From JAUWOY01 sp034431315 (GTDB lineage: Bacteria > Chloroflexota > Anaerolineae > VGOG01), in assembly GCA_034431315.1 (NCBI GenBank), contig DAOUDK010000065.1:1-64000 (forward strand): 64,000 bases of DNA. Reading direction: 5' to 3'. The notes under the pieces are model-generated. The model did not search any database, was not told the origin of the DNA, and saw only the letters and a list, made by a program, of their open reading frames with translations. Below are positions 18,936 through 28,085 of this stretch, piece after piece; position 1 is the first letter of the stretch, and each line of letters begins with the position of its first letter. Both the position numbers and the translations under genes were made by a program.

Positions 18936-20186
18936 ATGAGCAAGGAGAGCAATCGAGTGGTGATCACGGGCATGGGAACTATCAACCCCCTGGGTCTCAA
19001 TGTGGAGACCACCTGGCGGAACCTGTTGGCAGGCAAATCGGGGGCGGGGCGCCTCACCCATTTCGACCCCTCGCCCTTTTTGACCCAGATCGCCTGCGAG
19101 GTCAAGGACTTCGATCCCGAAGATTACATGAGCCGCAAGGATGCCCGGCGTCTAAATCGTTACATACAATTCGCCATCGCTTCCACGGCCCAGGCCCTGG
19201 AGCAGGCGGGGCTCACCATTGATGAGCGCAACGCCGACGACGTGGGCGTGATCATCGGATCTGGGATAGGCGGGCTTCCGACCATGGATAAGGGCTATCA
19301 CGATCTCTTCACGAAGGGCCCCATGCGGGTCAGTCCTTTGACTGGCCCTATGATGATCGCCAACATGGCAGCGGGGCAGGTAGCCATCACCTTCGGCGCG
19401 GCAGGGCCTAACTTCTGCATCGTCGCGGCCTGCGCCACTGGCAGCAACGTCATCGGCGAAGCCTTCGAACTCATCCGCCGAGGCGACGCCGTGGCCGTCA
19501 TCGCTGGGGGCAGCGAGGCCCCGTTCGTGCCCCTCGGGATGGCTGCCTTCCACCGCACGGGTGCGCTCTCGCGGCGCAACGATGAGCCAAAACGAGCCAG
19601 CCGCCCCTTCGACGCTCAGCGCGATGGCTTCGTATTCGCGGAAGGCGCAGCCATCCTGATCCTGGAAAGCCTGGAGTATGCCCTGAGCCGTGGGGCAGAA
19701 CCATTGGCCGAAATGGTTGGCTATGGAGCCACCTCCGACGCCTTTCACATCAGCGCTCCGGCCGAGGATGGAAGGGGCGCCGCCAAGGCCATGAAGAGGG
19801 CCTTGAAGAAAGCTGGTCTGGAGCCAACGGACGTGGATTACATCAACGCCCACGGCACCTCGACGATCCTCAACGACGTGATGGAGACCAAGGCCTTCAA
19901 GACCGTTTTCGGCGACTACGCCTACCAGGTCCCCATCAGCTCCACCAAGTCCATGACCGGCCACCTCATGGGCGCGGCTGGGGCCCTGGAAGCCATAGTG
20001 TGCGTCAAGACCATCCAGGAAGGCATCATCCATCCCACCATTAACTACGAGTATCCCGACCCTGAGTGCGATCTGGACTACGTGCCCAACGTAGCTCGCC
20101 CCGCTGACGTCAAGGTAGCCCTCTCCAACTCCTTCGGCTTCGGAGGGCACAATGCGACCATTGTCATCAAGGTATACGAGCTGTGA
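18936..20186 (+). CDS. fabF: 3-oxoacyl-ACP synthase II
   Basis: 416 residues. Condenses malonyl-ACP with acyl-ACP in fatty acid elongation. The catalytic Cys lies in IVAACATGSNVIGEA, the two histidines in INAHGTSTILND and SMTGHLMGAAGA, and the C-terminal glycine-rich loop in NSFGFGGHNAT. Start at ATG 18936, six bases after AAAGGAGA; the open frame extends further upstream only through the hairpin region. fabF is followed 15 bases later by rnc. Confidence 0.96.
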   Translation: MSKESNRVVITGMGTINPLGLNVETTWRNLLAGKSGAGRLTHFDPSPFLTQIACEVKDFDPEDYMSRKDARRLNRYIQFAIASTAQALEQAGLTIDERNADDVGVIIGSGIGGLPTMDKGYHDLFTKGPMRVSPLTGPMMIANMAAGQVAITFGAAGPNFCIVAACATGSNVIGEAFELIRRGDAVAVIAGGSEAPFVPLGMAAFHRTGALSRRNDEPKRASRPFDAQRDGFVFAEGAAILILESLEYALSRGAEPLAEMVGYGATSDAFHISAPAEDGRGAAKAMKRALKKAGLEPTDVDYINAHGTSTILNDVMETKAFKTVFGDYAYQVPISSTKSMTGHLMGAAGALEAIVCVKTIQEGIIHPTINYEYPDPECDLDYVPNVARPADVKVALSNSFGFGGHNATIVIKVYEL

Positions 20187-20201
20187 AACGTGTAAAACGT
20201 A

Positions 20202-20906
20202 ATGAATCTGTCTGAATTAGAGAAAACACTAGGAATCACTTTCGACGACAAGTCGCTCTTGCAGCGGGCTCTCACTCACCGTTCCTATCTCAACGAGAAA
20301 CCCGACTATCCGCTGTCCGACAACGAGCGACTGGAGTTCCTGGGCGATGCGGTGCTCGACTTCCTCACAGCGAAGTACCTCTACAATCGTTTCCCGGAGA
20401 TAGCAGAAGGGGGGATGACGAGCCTGCGCGCTGCCCTGGTCAAGGGGGAGACGTTGGCCCACTTTGCTGCGGCTCTGAACCTGGGCGAATATCTGCTGCT
20501 GAGTCACGGCGAGGCGGAGAGCGGCGGTCGGGAGCGCCAGGCTATCCTCTGCGCCGCCTTCGAGGCGCTGGTGGGAGCGATCCTCCTAGATCAGGGACTT
20601 CAAGCTGTCGAGGGTCTCGTCCTGAGATGCATTGAGCCTGAGATCAGGCACATCCTCGAGGAGGAACTGTACAAAGATGCCAAGAGCATGCTGCAGGAGC
20701 TAGCTCAGGCCCAGCTTCAGATAACGCCCATCTACCGTACCGTAGCCGAGCGAGGCCCCGACCACGCCAAAGAGTTCACCATCGAGGTGATCATCGGCGA
20801 TGAGGCTTACGGTCAAGGTACCGGGCACAACAAGCAAGATGCCGAGCAGGAAGCAGCTAAAATAGCCCTGCTGAGACTCAGACCTTTAGGGTTTTCGAAA
20901 CCCTAA
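20202..20906 (+). CDS. rnc: Ribonuclease III
   Basis: 234 residues. Cleaves double-stranded RNA in rRNA and mRNA processing. The nuclease domain has the signature NERLEFLGDAVLDF near residue 43 and the second metal-site glutamate in CAAFEALVGAILLDQG. The double-stranded-RNA-binding domain (about 155-230) has AKSMLQELAQ, GPDHAKEFTIEV and GHNKQDAEQEAAKIAL. The fabF-rnc-smc order is common in bacteria. The last codons form one arm of a 15-bp hairpin. Confidence 0.95.
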   Translation: MNLSELEKTLGITFDDKSLLQRALTHRSYLNEKPDYPLSDNERLEFLGDAVLDFLTAKYLYNRFPEIAEGGMTSLRAALVKGETLAHFAAALNLGEYLLLSHGEAESGGRERQAILCAAFEALVGAILLDQGLQAVEGLVLRCIEPEIRHILEEELYKDAKSMLQELAQAQLQITPIYRTVAERGPDHAKEFTIEVIIGDEAYGQGTGHNKQDAEQEAAKIALLRLRPLGFSKP

Positions 20907-20912
20907 AGGTCT
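20880..20912. repeat. 15-bp perfect hairpin over the rnc stop codon
   Basis: AGACCTTTAGGGTTT (20880-20894) and its exact complement (20898-20912) with a TCG loop. The rnc TAA at 20904-20906 is inside the right arm. There is no T run, so it may stabilise the 3' end or block read-through rather than terminate. Confidence 0.8.
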
Positions 20913-20916
20913 CCGG

Positions 20917-20945
20917 TTGACACCGATTCCAATAAGCTGTATAAT
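20917..20945 (+). promoter_or_regulatory. Promoter upstream of smc
   Basis: TTGACA (20917-20922), 17-base spacer, TATAAT (20940-20945), both perfect. It lies 170 bases before the smc start. Confidence 0.85.
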
Positions 20946-20968
20946 TTACCGTGAATTGGAGTGAAACA

Positions 20969-20995
20969 GGGAGAAACGCCTTTCTCCCGCTTTTT
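20969..20995 (+). terminator. Terminator or attenuator in the smc leader
   Basis: GGGAGAAA (20969-20976), CGCC loop, TTTCTCCC (20981-20988), then GC and five T. It would stop transcripts from the promoter just upstream after about 45 bases unless read through. Confidence 0.75.
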
Positions 20996-21030
20996 GTGTA
21001 GTGATGACATTGCGACGGGCAAAGGTATAC

Positions 21031-21088
21031 GATGGGCGAAGGTCTCCTGACCGAGCCCTCTGCGCCCGGTCAGAGACCTTCGGCGATC
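21031..21088. repeat. 58-bp inverted repeat, copy 1
   Basis: Long imperfect palindrome with GGCGAAGGTCTC on the left and GAGACCTTCGGCGATC on the right, and CTGACCG/CGGTCAG inside. A second copy is at 29887-29944 next to hdrA. Here it lies in the smc leader between the attenuator and the start codon. Confidence 0.8.
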
Positions 21089-21114
21089 AATAGTTAGGCA
21101 CAGGGAGAAAGAGA

Positions 21115-24100
21115 TTGCGCCTTAAGCGTCTGGAGCTACAGGGTTATAAAACCTTCGCCACCAAGACGGAGTTCGCGTTCGAGGACGGGATCACGGCTAT
21201 CGTGGGACCCAACGGCAGCGGCAAGTCGAACATCGCCGACGCCATACGCTGGGTACTGGGCGAGCGGAGCCACAGCGTACTCAGGGCCAAGCGCACCGAG
21301 GACATGATCTTCTGGGGCAGCGAAAGGCGCTCCCGCCAGGGCATGGCCCAGGCCTCCATCACCCTGGACAACAGCGATGGCGGACTGCCCACGGAATACA
21401 GCGAAGTGACCATCAGCCGCCGCGCCTACCGCTCAGGCGAGAACGAATACTTCTTGAACGGCAGTCGGGTCAGATTAAAGGACATCACCGAGCTTTTGGA
21501 TAAAGGCGGCCTGGGCCGCCGAGCCTACAACGTCATCGGCCAGGGGCTGGTGGACGCCGTCCTGTCGCTGCGGCCCGATGAGCGACGAGCTATCTTCGAA
21601 GAGGCGGCCGGCATCAGCATCCACCAGGCCAAGCGCACGGAGGCCATCAACAAGCTGGAGCAAACCAGGGACAACATCCTCCGGGGCAACGACCTCGTTA
21701 ACGAGATCGCCCCCCGACTCAAGCGGCTGGAGAAGCAAGCCCAGCGGGCACAGCAGCACGGGGCACTGTCCCAGCAACTGGAGAAACTCTTGGGCACCTG
21801 GTACGCTTATCGCTGGCGAAAGGCCCAAACGGCCCTCCGCCAGGCCGAGGCCAGGGCTACGGAGCGCCAAGAGCTATCGCGGGAGCGCGAGGCCGAGCTG
21901 GAGGAACTGGAATCGCGGAAAGCTGAATTGAGAACTCAGCAGAGCCAATTGCGGCAGAAGCTCGGCGACTGGCACTCGAAAGAAACCAACCTGCAGGCCC
22001 AGGCAGAGGAGAAAAAGCGGGAGCTGGCCGTAAGTGAGGAACGGCTGCGGCTCCTCAATCAACAGAGCGAGGACATCGCGCAGGAGATAGCATCCCTGGA
22101 GGCTAACCGAGCGGCTCAACTGGAGAGGGTGGCGGAGGCCCAGGAAGAGCTAAGCCGGGCCGAGACTCAGCTCCAAGAGCGACTGATTCATCTACCAAAG
22201 GCCCAGGAGCAATTGGAGGCCCGCAAGAGGAAGCGACAGGCCGTCCTGGAGGAACTGACCGAGGCTCAAGACCAGGCCTTTCAGTTGGCCACCGAAGCCG
22301 CCGACCGGCGCAACCGCCTGACGCAACTCTCCGAGCGACGGGAGGAGCTGGGCCAAGAGGTGGAAGATCACCGCCAGGCCCTGGCCGAACATCAAGCTAA
22401 GATGACGGCCTTGCAAGAACAAATCGAGACTCTAAAAGGCGAGTTAGAGGCCATTGAAGCCGAGGCCGATTCACTGATCCTTCAAAAGCAGGAGATAGAG
22501 CAAGAGAGCGAGGCATCGCGAGAACGCCAGGTTCAGTTGCAGGCCGCCCTGGCCAGGATCAAGCAAGAGGAGATTGGACTGCAGGCCCGCTACGATTTGC
22601 TGGAGAGGATGAGGCAAGAGGAATCAGGCTACTACGCTGGTGCGGATACGGTGCTCCAGGCGGCCAGGGACGGTCGGCTGAGCGGTATCGTTGGCCCTGT
22701 GGCCAGCTTGATACAGGTGCCCGCCGAGCTGGACACGGCCATCGAAACGGCCTTGGGTCCGCATCTGCACGACGTCGTGGTGGAAACCCTGGCCGATGCC
22801 GGGGCAGCCATCCATTTCCTAAAACGTACCAGAGGGGGGCGAGCCACCTTCCTGCCGCTGGACAGAATCATGGCTGCCGAGAAACCCAGCCCGTCCGTAA
22901 TCGAGGGCGTCATCGGCCCAGCCGTTGACCTGGTGAAATTCGAGCAGAGGCTAGCCCAGGTGGGGCACTGCTTGTTGGGACGAGTCATCATCGTCCGTGA
23001 TTTCGAGACCGCCCTGCGCCTGCTGACTCGCTTCAGTTCCCTCAGCATAGTGACTCTGACCGGTGAAATCATCGGCGCCGACGGGCCCGTCACCGGCGGG
23101 CCGGCGCGAGGCCGAGGCAGGGGCATACTAGCCCGCGAACGAGAGTGGCGCGAGTTGCCCCAACACCTGGCCGAGACCCAGAAACGCCGCTCCGATTTGG
23201 AGAAGAAGTGTCAGGCCGAGGAGGCCAACCAACACCGTTTGCTGGAGAAGCTGGCGAGCTTGGGGAAGAAGGAAGACGAGATCGAAGCGAGGGAGGGGGT
23301 CAAGCTAGAGAAACTAGCCTCTCAAGAGCGACAGACCGAACTCCTGGGCCAGGAGATGGGATGGCGGCGGACCATAGAGGATCAACTGAAGGCCGAGACG
23401 GGAGCCCTGGACGAGAAAGAAACACTGCTCACCAAGGAACTGGAAGGTCTGAAAGAGGAGGAGACAAAAACCCAACAGCGTATCCTGGCCTTAAAGGCGC
23501 GCCTGGACACTCTGAGTGTCGAGGAGCTAGAGGCGAGGCTGGCCGAATTGAAGACCGCCGTAGCCGTGGCCAAGCAAGGCTGCGAGAACCAGAGGACTGT
23601 CTGGCAGAACTTGCAAGCCGGTTTGATCCAATTGGATGAGCAGGTATCAGCCAAGAAGGAGAAGGAAACACAACTGACGGCGGAAAGTCGGGAGCTGGTC
23701 ACCCGGATCGAGGATCTACGACTTGGCTCCAGGGAACTGCTGCATCAAATCCAAACCGTGGCCCAGCTCGTCGAGCCAAGCGAGGCAGAGCTGGCCGACT
23801 TGGAGAGCGAGCAAGTTGATCTGGAAAAGACAGAGACTCGACTTCGGCCCTTGCTCCGCGAATACGAAAGCCTGCAGGGTCAAGCCGTGCTGAAGGTGGA
23901 GCGTCGCAAAGACGAGCTGACTAGCCTGCTGCACCAGATCGAGAATGACCTGGGCCCTTCGGCGGAGTTTACACTGAGCGCAGTCGAAGTGCTCAGGACA
24001 AGCCTGGTGGAGATGGAGACCGACGACCATGTCCCCCCGCTGTCCCCCAGCGAAGAGCCGCCGCCCGGCCTGGAAGAGGAGATCAGACAACTGAGGGCGC

Positions 24101-24720
24101 AGATCAAGCATCTGGGTCCGGTCAATCCCAACGCGCCCGCTGAATACGAGGAGATTCTGGAGCGCTATAGATTCCTCACGGCTCAGGCCGGGGATTTGGA
24201 AGAGGCGGCCGGGGATCTCCGCCAGGTGATCGGCGAGCTGGACGAATTGATGAAGAGAGACTTCAAAGAGACGTTTGAGGCGGTGCGCAGGGAGTTCGAG
24301 GAGTATTTCGTGTCGCTGTTCGGCGGAGGTGCAGCCGAGCTGGTACTTACCGAGCCTGACAATTTGATGGAGACGGGAGTTGACATCGTAGCCCGGCCGC
24401 CGGGGCGACGGAAGCAAAGCCTGGCGATGCTGTCCGGAGGGGAGAGAGCCTTGACGGCGGTGGCCCTGATCTTCGCCATCCTGAAGACCAGCCCTACCCC
24501 CTTCTGCTTCCTGGACGAAGTGGACGCTACCCTGGACGAGAGCAACATCGGCCGCTTTCGGGACGCGCTGCAAGAGCTATCGGAGCGCACTCAATTCATC
24601 GTCATCACCCACAACCGGGGCACCGTCGAAGTAGCCGACACCATCTACGGCATCTCCATGGGCGAGGACAGCATCTCCAGAGTCATCTCCCTGAAGTTGG
24701 ACGATGTTGTGCAGGAGTAA
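21115..24720 (+). CDS. smc: Chromosome segregation protein SMC
   Basis: 1201 residues from a TTG start; the mature motif order needs this start because the P-loop GPNGSGKSN is only about 32 residues in. Long coiled coils (about 170-500 and 670-1000) flank the hinge (about 510-660, with GIVGPVASLI and GGRATFLPL). The C-terminal head has the ABC signature MLSGGERALTAVAL and Walker B CFLDEVDATLDESN. It forms the ring ATPase that compacts and segregates chromosomes with ScpAB, which are not in the window. A terminator follows. Confidence 0.96.
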   Translation: MRLKRLELQGYKTFATKTEFAFEDGITAIVGPNGSGKSNIADAIRWVLGERSHSVLRAKRTEDMIFWGSERRSRQGMAQASITLDNSDGGLPTEYSEVTISRRAYRSGENEYFLNGSRVRLKDITELLDKGGLGRRAYNVIGQGLVDAVLSLRPDERRAIFEEAAGISIHQAKRTEAINKLEQTRDNILRGNDLVNEIAPRLKRLEKQAQRAQQHGALSQQLEKLLGTWYAYRWRKAQTALRQAEARATERQELSREREAELEELESRKAELRTQQSQLRQKLGDWHSKETNLQAQAEEKKRELAVSEERLRLLNQQSEDIAQEIASLEANRAAQLERVAEAQEELSRAETQLQERLIHLPKAQEQLEARKRKRQAVLEELTEAQDQAFQLATEAADRRNRLTQLSERREELGQEVEDHRQALAEHQAKMTALQEQIETLKGELEAIEAEADSLILQKQEIEQESEASRERQVQLQAALARIKQEEIGLQARYDLLERMRQEESGYYAGADTVLQAARDGRLSGIVGPVASLIQVPAELDTAIETALGPHLHDVVVETLADAGAAIHFLKRTRGGRATFLPLDRIMAAEKPSPSVIEGVIGPAVDLVKFEQRLAQVGHCLLGRVIIVRDFETALRLLTRFSSLSIVTLTGEIIGADGPVTGGPARGRGRGILAREREWRELPQHLAETQKRRSDLEKKCQAEEANQHRLLEKLASLGKKEDEIEAREGVKLEKLASQERQTELLGQEMGWRRTIEDQLKAETGALDEKETLLTKELEGLKEEETKTQQRILALKARLDTLSVEELEARLAELKTAVAVAKQGCENQRTVWQNLQAGLIQLDEQVSAKKEKETQLTAESRELVTRIEDLRLGSRELLHQIQTVAQLVEPSEAELADLESEQVDLEKTETRLRPLLREYESLQGQAVLKVERRKDELTSLLHQIENDLGPSAEFTLSAVEVLRTSLVEMETDDHVPPLSPSEEPPPGLEEEIRQLRAQIKHLGPVNPNAPAEYEEILERYRFLTAQAGDLEEAAGDLRQVIGELDELMKRDFKETFEAVRREFEEYFVSLFGGGAAELVLTEPDNLMETGVDIVARPPGRRKQSLAMLSGGERALTAVALIFAILKTSPTPFCFLDEVDATLDESNIGRFRDALQELSERTQFIVITHNRGTVEVADTIYGISMGEDSISRVISLKLDDVVQE

Positions 24721-24757
24721 ATCCCCCATGGCACCAACTTTGCCGTAGAAAATCAAA

Positions 24758-24785
24758 GAGCCGCCTGGCTTCCACCAGGCGGCTC
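24758..24785. terminator. Bidirectional terminator between smc and the flavoprotein gene
   Basis: GAGCCGCCTGG (24758-24768), 6-base loop, CCAGGCGGCTC (24775-24785), then CTTTGCTTTT on the plus strand. Convergent genes end on both sides. Confidence 0.85.
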
Positions 24786-24799
24786 CTTTGCTTTTACCC

Positions 24800-26413
24800 T
24801 CACCGCACTTTCCGCGTATAATCGGGCAACAAGATGGGGGACACGATGGGGTCCTCTATCCCCGCCTCCTCCAGCTTTTTGTGCCACTCATCCACGTGGG
24901 CCAGGGTCAGTTTGCCTGGCTCCACCTCTTTGGACCGGAGGGCCGCGGCCCGGCCAGCGCGGCGGCCGAAGACGTTTATCTCCAACAGCGAGTTGCCCAT
25001 CAGGCGGTTGCGGCCATGCACCCCGCCGGTGACCGCTCCGGCCGCGTACAGGTTGGGCACTCCCTCAATGGAACCATCGGGCTTGATGAATATGCCGCCG
25101 TTCTGGTAGTGCGCCGTGGGGTAAACCAACATGGGATCCACTGTGATGTCAATGTCAAAGCGCTTGAACTGGCGCACCATGGCCGGCAATCTCGCCTCAA
25201 TGGTGCCAGGGCCGTGGATGACGTCAATCATGGGGGAATCCAACCACACGCCCTTCATGCCCGCTGGCGTCTCCACCCCCTTCCCTCGTTCGCTACACTC
25301 CCTGATTACGGCTGCGGCCTCGGCGTCGCGAGTCTCCAGGTGATAGACGAACTGCTCGCCCTCAATGTTGACCACCTGGGCTCCCAGGCCACGCACCTTG
25401 GCCGTCACCAGTTGGCCCACGATCTGCTCCGGGTAGGCGGCGCCGGTGGGGTGGAATTGATAGGTGTCTTGATGAAGCAACCTGCCCCCCACCCGATAGG
25501 CCAGCACCAGTCCATCCCCCGTGGCCCCGTAGTGATTAGTGGTGGCGAAGCTCTGGTAATGCAGGCGACCGGTGTCGCCGGTGGCGATGATAGTGCACCT
25601 GGCCCTCACCACCAGGTGCTCCCCCGTCTCCAGGTTCTGCAAGATAGCTCCCGCCACCTGGCCCTTATCGTCCCTGAGAAGCTCGATGGCCGGGGCGAAC
25701 TCCAAAACGGTGATGTCTTCGGGATAGCTGCGCACCTCATCGCGCAGGGGGCGCATGATTCCCGCCCCGGTGTAGTCTCGCGCCGCGTGCATCCGCTTGC
25801 GGGAAGTCCCGCCACCATGGATGGTGAACATGGCGCCGTCGGGCCCCTTGTCGAACATCACGCCCAGTTCCTCCAGCCACTGGATGACCAAGGGAGCATC
25901 AATCACCATGGCCTCGACCAGGCCCGGGTCATTGGTGTAGCGCCCCCCGCCTATGACGTCCAGGTAGTGGATGACGGGCGAATCGTTGGGCTTGTCGGCA
26001 GCCTGTATGCCCCCCTGGGCCATCATGGTGTTGGCATCGCCAAAACGCAGCTTGTTGGCTATGATCGCCTTGGCCCCGTTCTCCCTGGCCAGGAGAGCTG
26101 CCGAGGCCCCCGCCCCACCTCCGCCGATGATCAACACATCGGTATCGTAATCAATCTGCTCCAAATCGAGTGCGTCCGAGGTAAGGTGGCTGCGGCCCTC
26201 CAGGATGTCCACCAGCTCCTTCATGGCTTTCTCTCCCCTGTTGGGCCCAACTCTTATCTCGCGAAAGCCCTCGGCCCGATAATCGGGGTGAAACCTCTCC
26301 AACAGGCGTTCCTTCACCTCCGGGTCCAGCCTGGGGAAAGGCTGATCCAGTCGGGCTGGCCGAGTAGCCTCTACTTTCTTGATGGACTCGCGCATTTCAG
26401 GTGTATAGCTCAT
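24800..26413 (-). CDS. Fumarate reductase / succinate dehydrogenase-type flavoprotein
   Basis: 537 residues. The FAD-binding Rossmann motif is at about residues 92-105 (VLIIGGGGAGASAAL), preceded by an unusual 90-residue N-terminal extension. FAD attachment and active-site regions are seen in DANTMMAQGGIQAA, TSRKRMHAARDYTGAG, YQFHPTGAAYPEQ and MLVYPTAHYQNGGI, ending with NSLLEINVFGRRAG. Interconverts fumarate and succinate. With the next gene and the nearby HdrBC-like proteins it resembles the thiol:fumarate reductase arrangement, but a quinone-linked membrane anchor is not present, so the electron donor is not certain. Confidence 0.9.
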   Translation of the reverse strand: MSYTPEMRESIKKVEATRPARLDQPFPRLDPEVKERLLERFHPDYRAEGFREIRVGPNRGEKAMKELVDILEGRSHLTSDALDLEQIDYDTDVLIIGGGGAGASAALLARENGAKAIIANKLRFGDANTMMAQGGIQAADKPNDSPVIHYLDVIGGGRYTNDPGLVEAMVIDAPLVIQWLEELGVMFDKGPDGAMFTIHGGGTSRKRMHAARDYTGAGIMRPLRDEVRSYPEDITVLEFAPAIELLRDDKGQVAGAILQNLETGEHLVVRARCTIIATGDTGRLHYQSFATTNHYGATGDGLVLAYRVGGRLLHQDTYQFHPTGAAYPEQIVGQLVTAKVRGLGAQVVNIEGEQFVYHLETRDAEAAAVIRECSERGKGVETPAGMKGVWLDSPMIDVIHGPGTIEARLPAMVRQFKRFDIDITVDPMLVYPTAHYQNGGIFIKPDGSIEGVPNLYAAGAVTGGVHGRNRLMGNSLLEINVFGRRAGRAAALRSKEVEPGKLTLAHVDEWHKKLEEAGIEDPIVSPILLPDYTRKVR

Positions 26414-26508
26414 AGCGTATCTCCTCTTTTTGGAGATTAGAGGTTAGAGGTTAGAGATTGGAGGCCATCGTCCAACGTCCAATTTCCAACTTCCAACATC
26501 CAACTTCC

Positions 26509-27189
26509 CTAAGCCGGCTCGATGTCCCGCTCATTGTATCTCTGGCGCAATTCCTCGTCGCTCAGGGACCTTATCTCCCTCATCGGCTCATCGAACTTGC
26601 CAGCCTTGATCTCCGCCACCCGCTCGCTCAGATGCTCGGCCTTGGGAGCCAGGTATTTGCCGTAGAGACGGCGGCAGAGGATGGCGATGTTGTACTGCGC
26701 CTCCTCGGCCGGGCAGCGAGCCGTGCAGAGGCCGCACATGATGCAGTCGAAGGACTTGTCGGCGACAGCGGCGATGTTGCCTCGCATGGCCTCGGCCATG
26801 TAATCCTTGACATCTATGTCCTGAGGGCAAGATTTAGTACACGTACCGCAGCTCAGGCAGCGCAGCAACTCAGGATAGATCTGGACCAGGGTCTCAAAGG
26901 TCGGCTCCAGCTCATCCAACTTATACAGGGCTCGCTCGGCAGGAAAGAAGGGGATCTGGGCGATGTACATTTCGGGTTCCACCACCGTCTGACAGGCCAG
27001 GGCCACCTTGAGCCTGTAATCGCCCGCCGTACGATAGACGGTGGCACAGGCCCCGCAGAAGCCGCCACGGCAGCCCACGCCCCGCACCAACTTGTAGCCG
27101 GCATATTCCATAGCCTTCATAATGGTCAGGCTGGGGGGCACCTCGTACCCCTTGCCCATGATGTAGATGGAAATCAGTTCTTCAGACAT
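26509..27189 (-). CDS. Iron-sulfur subunit of the fumarate reductase-like enzyme
   Basis: 226 residues. An N-terminal plant-type 2Fe-2S domain uses Cys40, Cys45, Cys48 and Cys66; the C-terminal part has two 4Fe-4S-type motifs, CLSCGTCTKSCP (111-122) and CIMCGLCTARCP (149-160). It passes electrons to the flavoprotein encoded just downstream. Start at ATG 27189, seven bases after GGAGG; the open frame continues upstream only through a low-complexity GC-rich spacer. There is no HdrB-like CCG domain fused to it, unlike methanogen TfrB; the separate HdrB at 32170 could supply that role. Confidence 0.9.
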   Translation of the reverse strand: MSEELISIYIMGKGYEVPPSLTIMKAMEYAGYKLVRGVGCRGGFCGACATVYRTAGDYRLKVALACQTVVEPEMYIAQIPFFPAERALYKLDELEPTFETLVQIYPELLRCLSCGTCTKSCPQDIDVKDYMAEAMRGNIAAVADKSFDCIMCGLCTARCPAEEAQYNIAILCRRLYGKYLAPKAEHLSERVAEIKAGKFDEPMREIRSLSDEELRQRYNERDIEPA

Positions 27190-27352
27190 TGCAAAACCTC
27201 CATGCCCCCTCCCCCAGCCCCTCTCCCCCCGCCCCCCCAACTCTGGGGGGGAAGCGGGGGAGGGGAGCTTAGTTCCCCCTTCTCCCAAGGCTTGTCCTGA
27301 GCCTGCCGAAGGGTTGGGAGAAGGGGGCCAGGGGGATGAGGGCCAAAACAAA
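27190..27352. repeat. G/C-run spacer with a dispersed CTGAGC repeat
   Basis: Runs of G and C with inverted symmetry (for example around 27235-27265) and a copy of a 23-base repeat at 27291-27313 (CTTGTCCTGAGCCTGCCGAAGGG). A related copy is inside the PEP carboxykinase gene at 48623-48646. Confidence 0.65.
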
Positions 27353-27997
27353 CTAGCTCTCCCGCACGTCCACCATTTCCATACCCAGAGCTTCCATGGC
27401 CGATACCAATTCGTCTTGCCCCAGCTCGGCGACCTTAACCGTGATCAGGCGATTGGAGGGATCATCTCCCAGGAAGGTTCCTAAGCTGATGATGTTGCCG
27501 CCCATTTCAGCTATATCGCGGGTGATGGTGGCCAGCATACCCGTCTGCTCCGGGACAAGCATGGTTAGTCTAATGCCCTTCTCCCTGGCCCCGAAGAGTT
27601 CCAGAAAGATCTTGAAGGCATCCGTCTCGGTGATGATGCCCACCAGCTTGCCATCGCGCATCACGGGCAGGCTGCCGATTTTGTTGTCGGCCATGATGCG
27701 GGCCGCCTCCTCCAGCGGAGTGTACTCGGTCGCGGTGATCACATCCTTGCACATCACGTCCTGCACCTTGATCTTGGAGATAAGGTAGTGCAGCTCGTGG
27801 ACGCTCAACGACGTGGCTGGCGAGGGCGAGACGTACAACAAGTCTTTCTCGGTAATGATGCCCACCAGCTTACCCTCCTTGTCCAATACAGGCAACCGGC
27901 GCACCTTCGACTCCCGCATGAGCTTAAGAGCTTCCTCGATAGGAGTATCGGGAGCAGTGGTAACAGGGCGCTTGGTCATCCTTTCACCTACTAGCAT
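27353..27997 (-). CDS. CBS-pair and ACT domain sensor protein
   Basis: 214 residues. Two CBS motifs (about 1-60 and 78-135), each with the VRRLPVLDKEGKLVGIITEKDL-type pattern, are followed by an ACT domain (about 143-205, LVPEQTGMLATITRDIAEMGGNI). This arrangement occurs in AcuB-like proteins. CBS pairs bind adenosine nucleotides and ACT domains bind amino acids or other small ligands. It lies between the fumarate reductase-like genes and hdrA and may sense energy state for that pathway. The regulated partner is not evident. Confidence 0.82.
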   Translation of the reverse strand: MLVGERMTKRPVTTAPDTPIEEALKLMRESKVRRLPVLDKEGKLVGIITEKDLLYVSPSPATSLSVHELHYLISKIKVQDVMCKDVITATEYTPLEEAARIMADNKIGSLPVMRDGKLVGIITETDAFKIFLELFGAREKGIRLTMLVPEQTGMLATITRDIAEMGGNIISLGTFLGDDPSNRLITVKVAELGQDELVSAMEALGMEMVDVRES

Positions 27998-28085
27998 TTT
28001 CGCACCTCCTTATTGGTCTATTGGTCTTTTTGTCCGTTGGTCTGTTGGTCCTTGCTTTTGAGCTTTGAACTTTGAGCTTTGAGCT
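27998..28085. repeat. Low-complexity spacer with TTGGTC and TTTGAGC repeats
   Basis: TTGGTCTATTGGTC-type and TTTGAGCTTTGAAC-type tandem motifs fill the space between the CBS-ACT gene and hdrA. The Shine-Dalgarno region of the CBS-ACT gene (GGAGGTGC) is at its edge. Confidence 0.6.

Noticed and set aside
24788..26440. 550-codon plus-strand frame opposite the flavoprotein gene
   Set aside because: It is the antisense of a clearly conserved gene and has no recognisable motif; GC-rich codons often leave such shadows.
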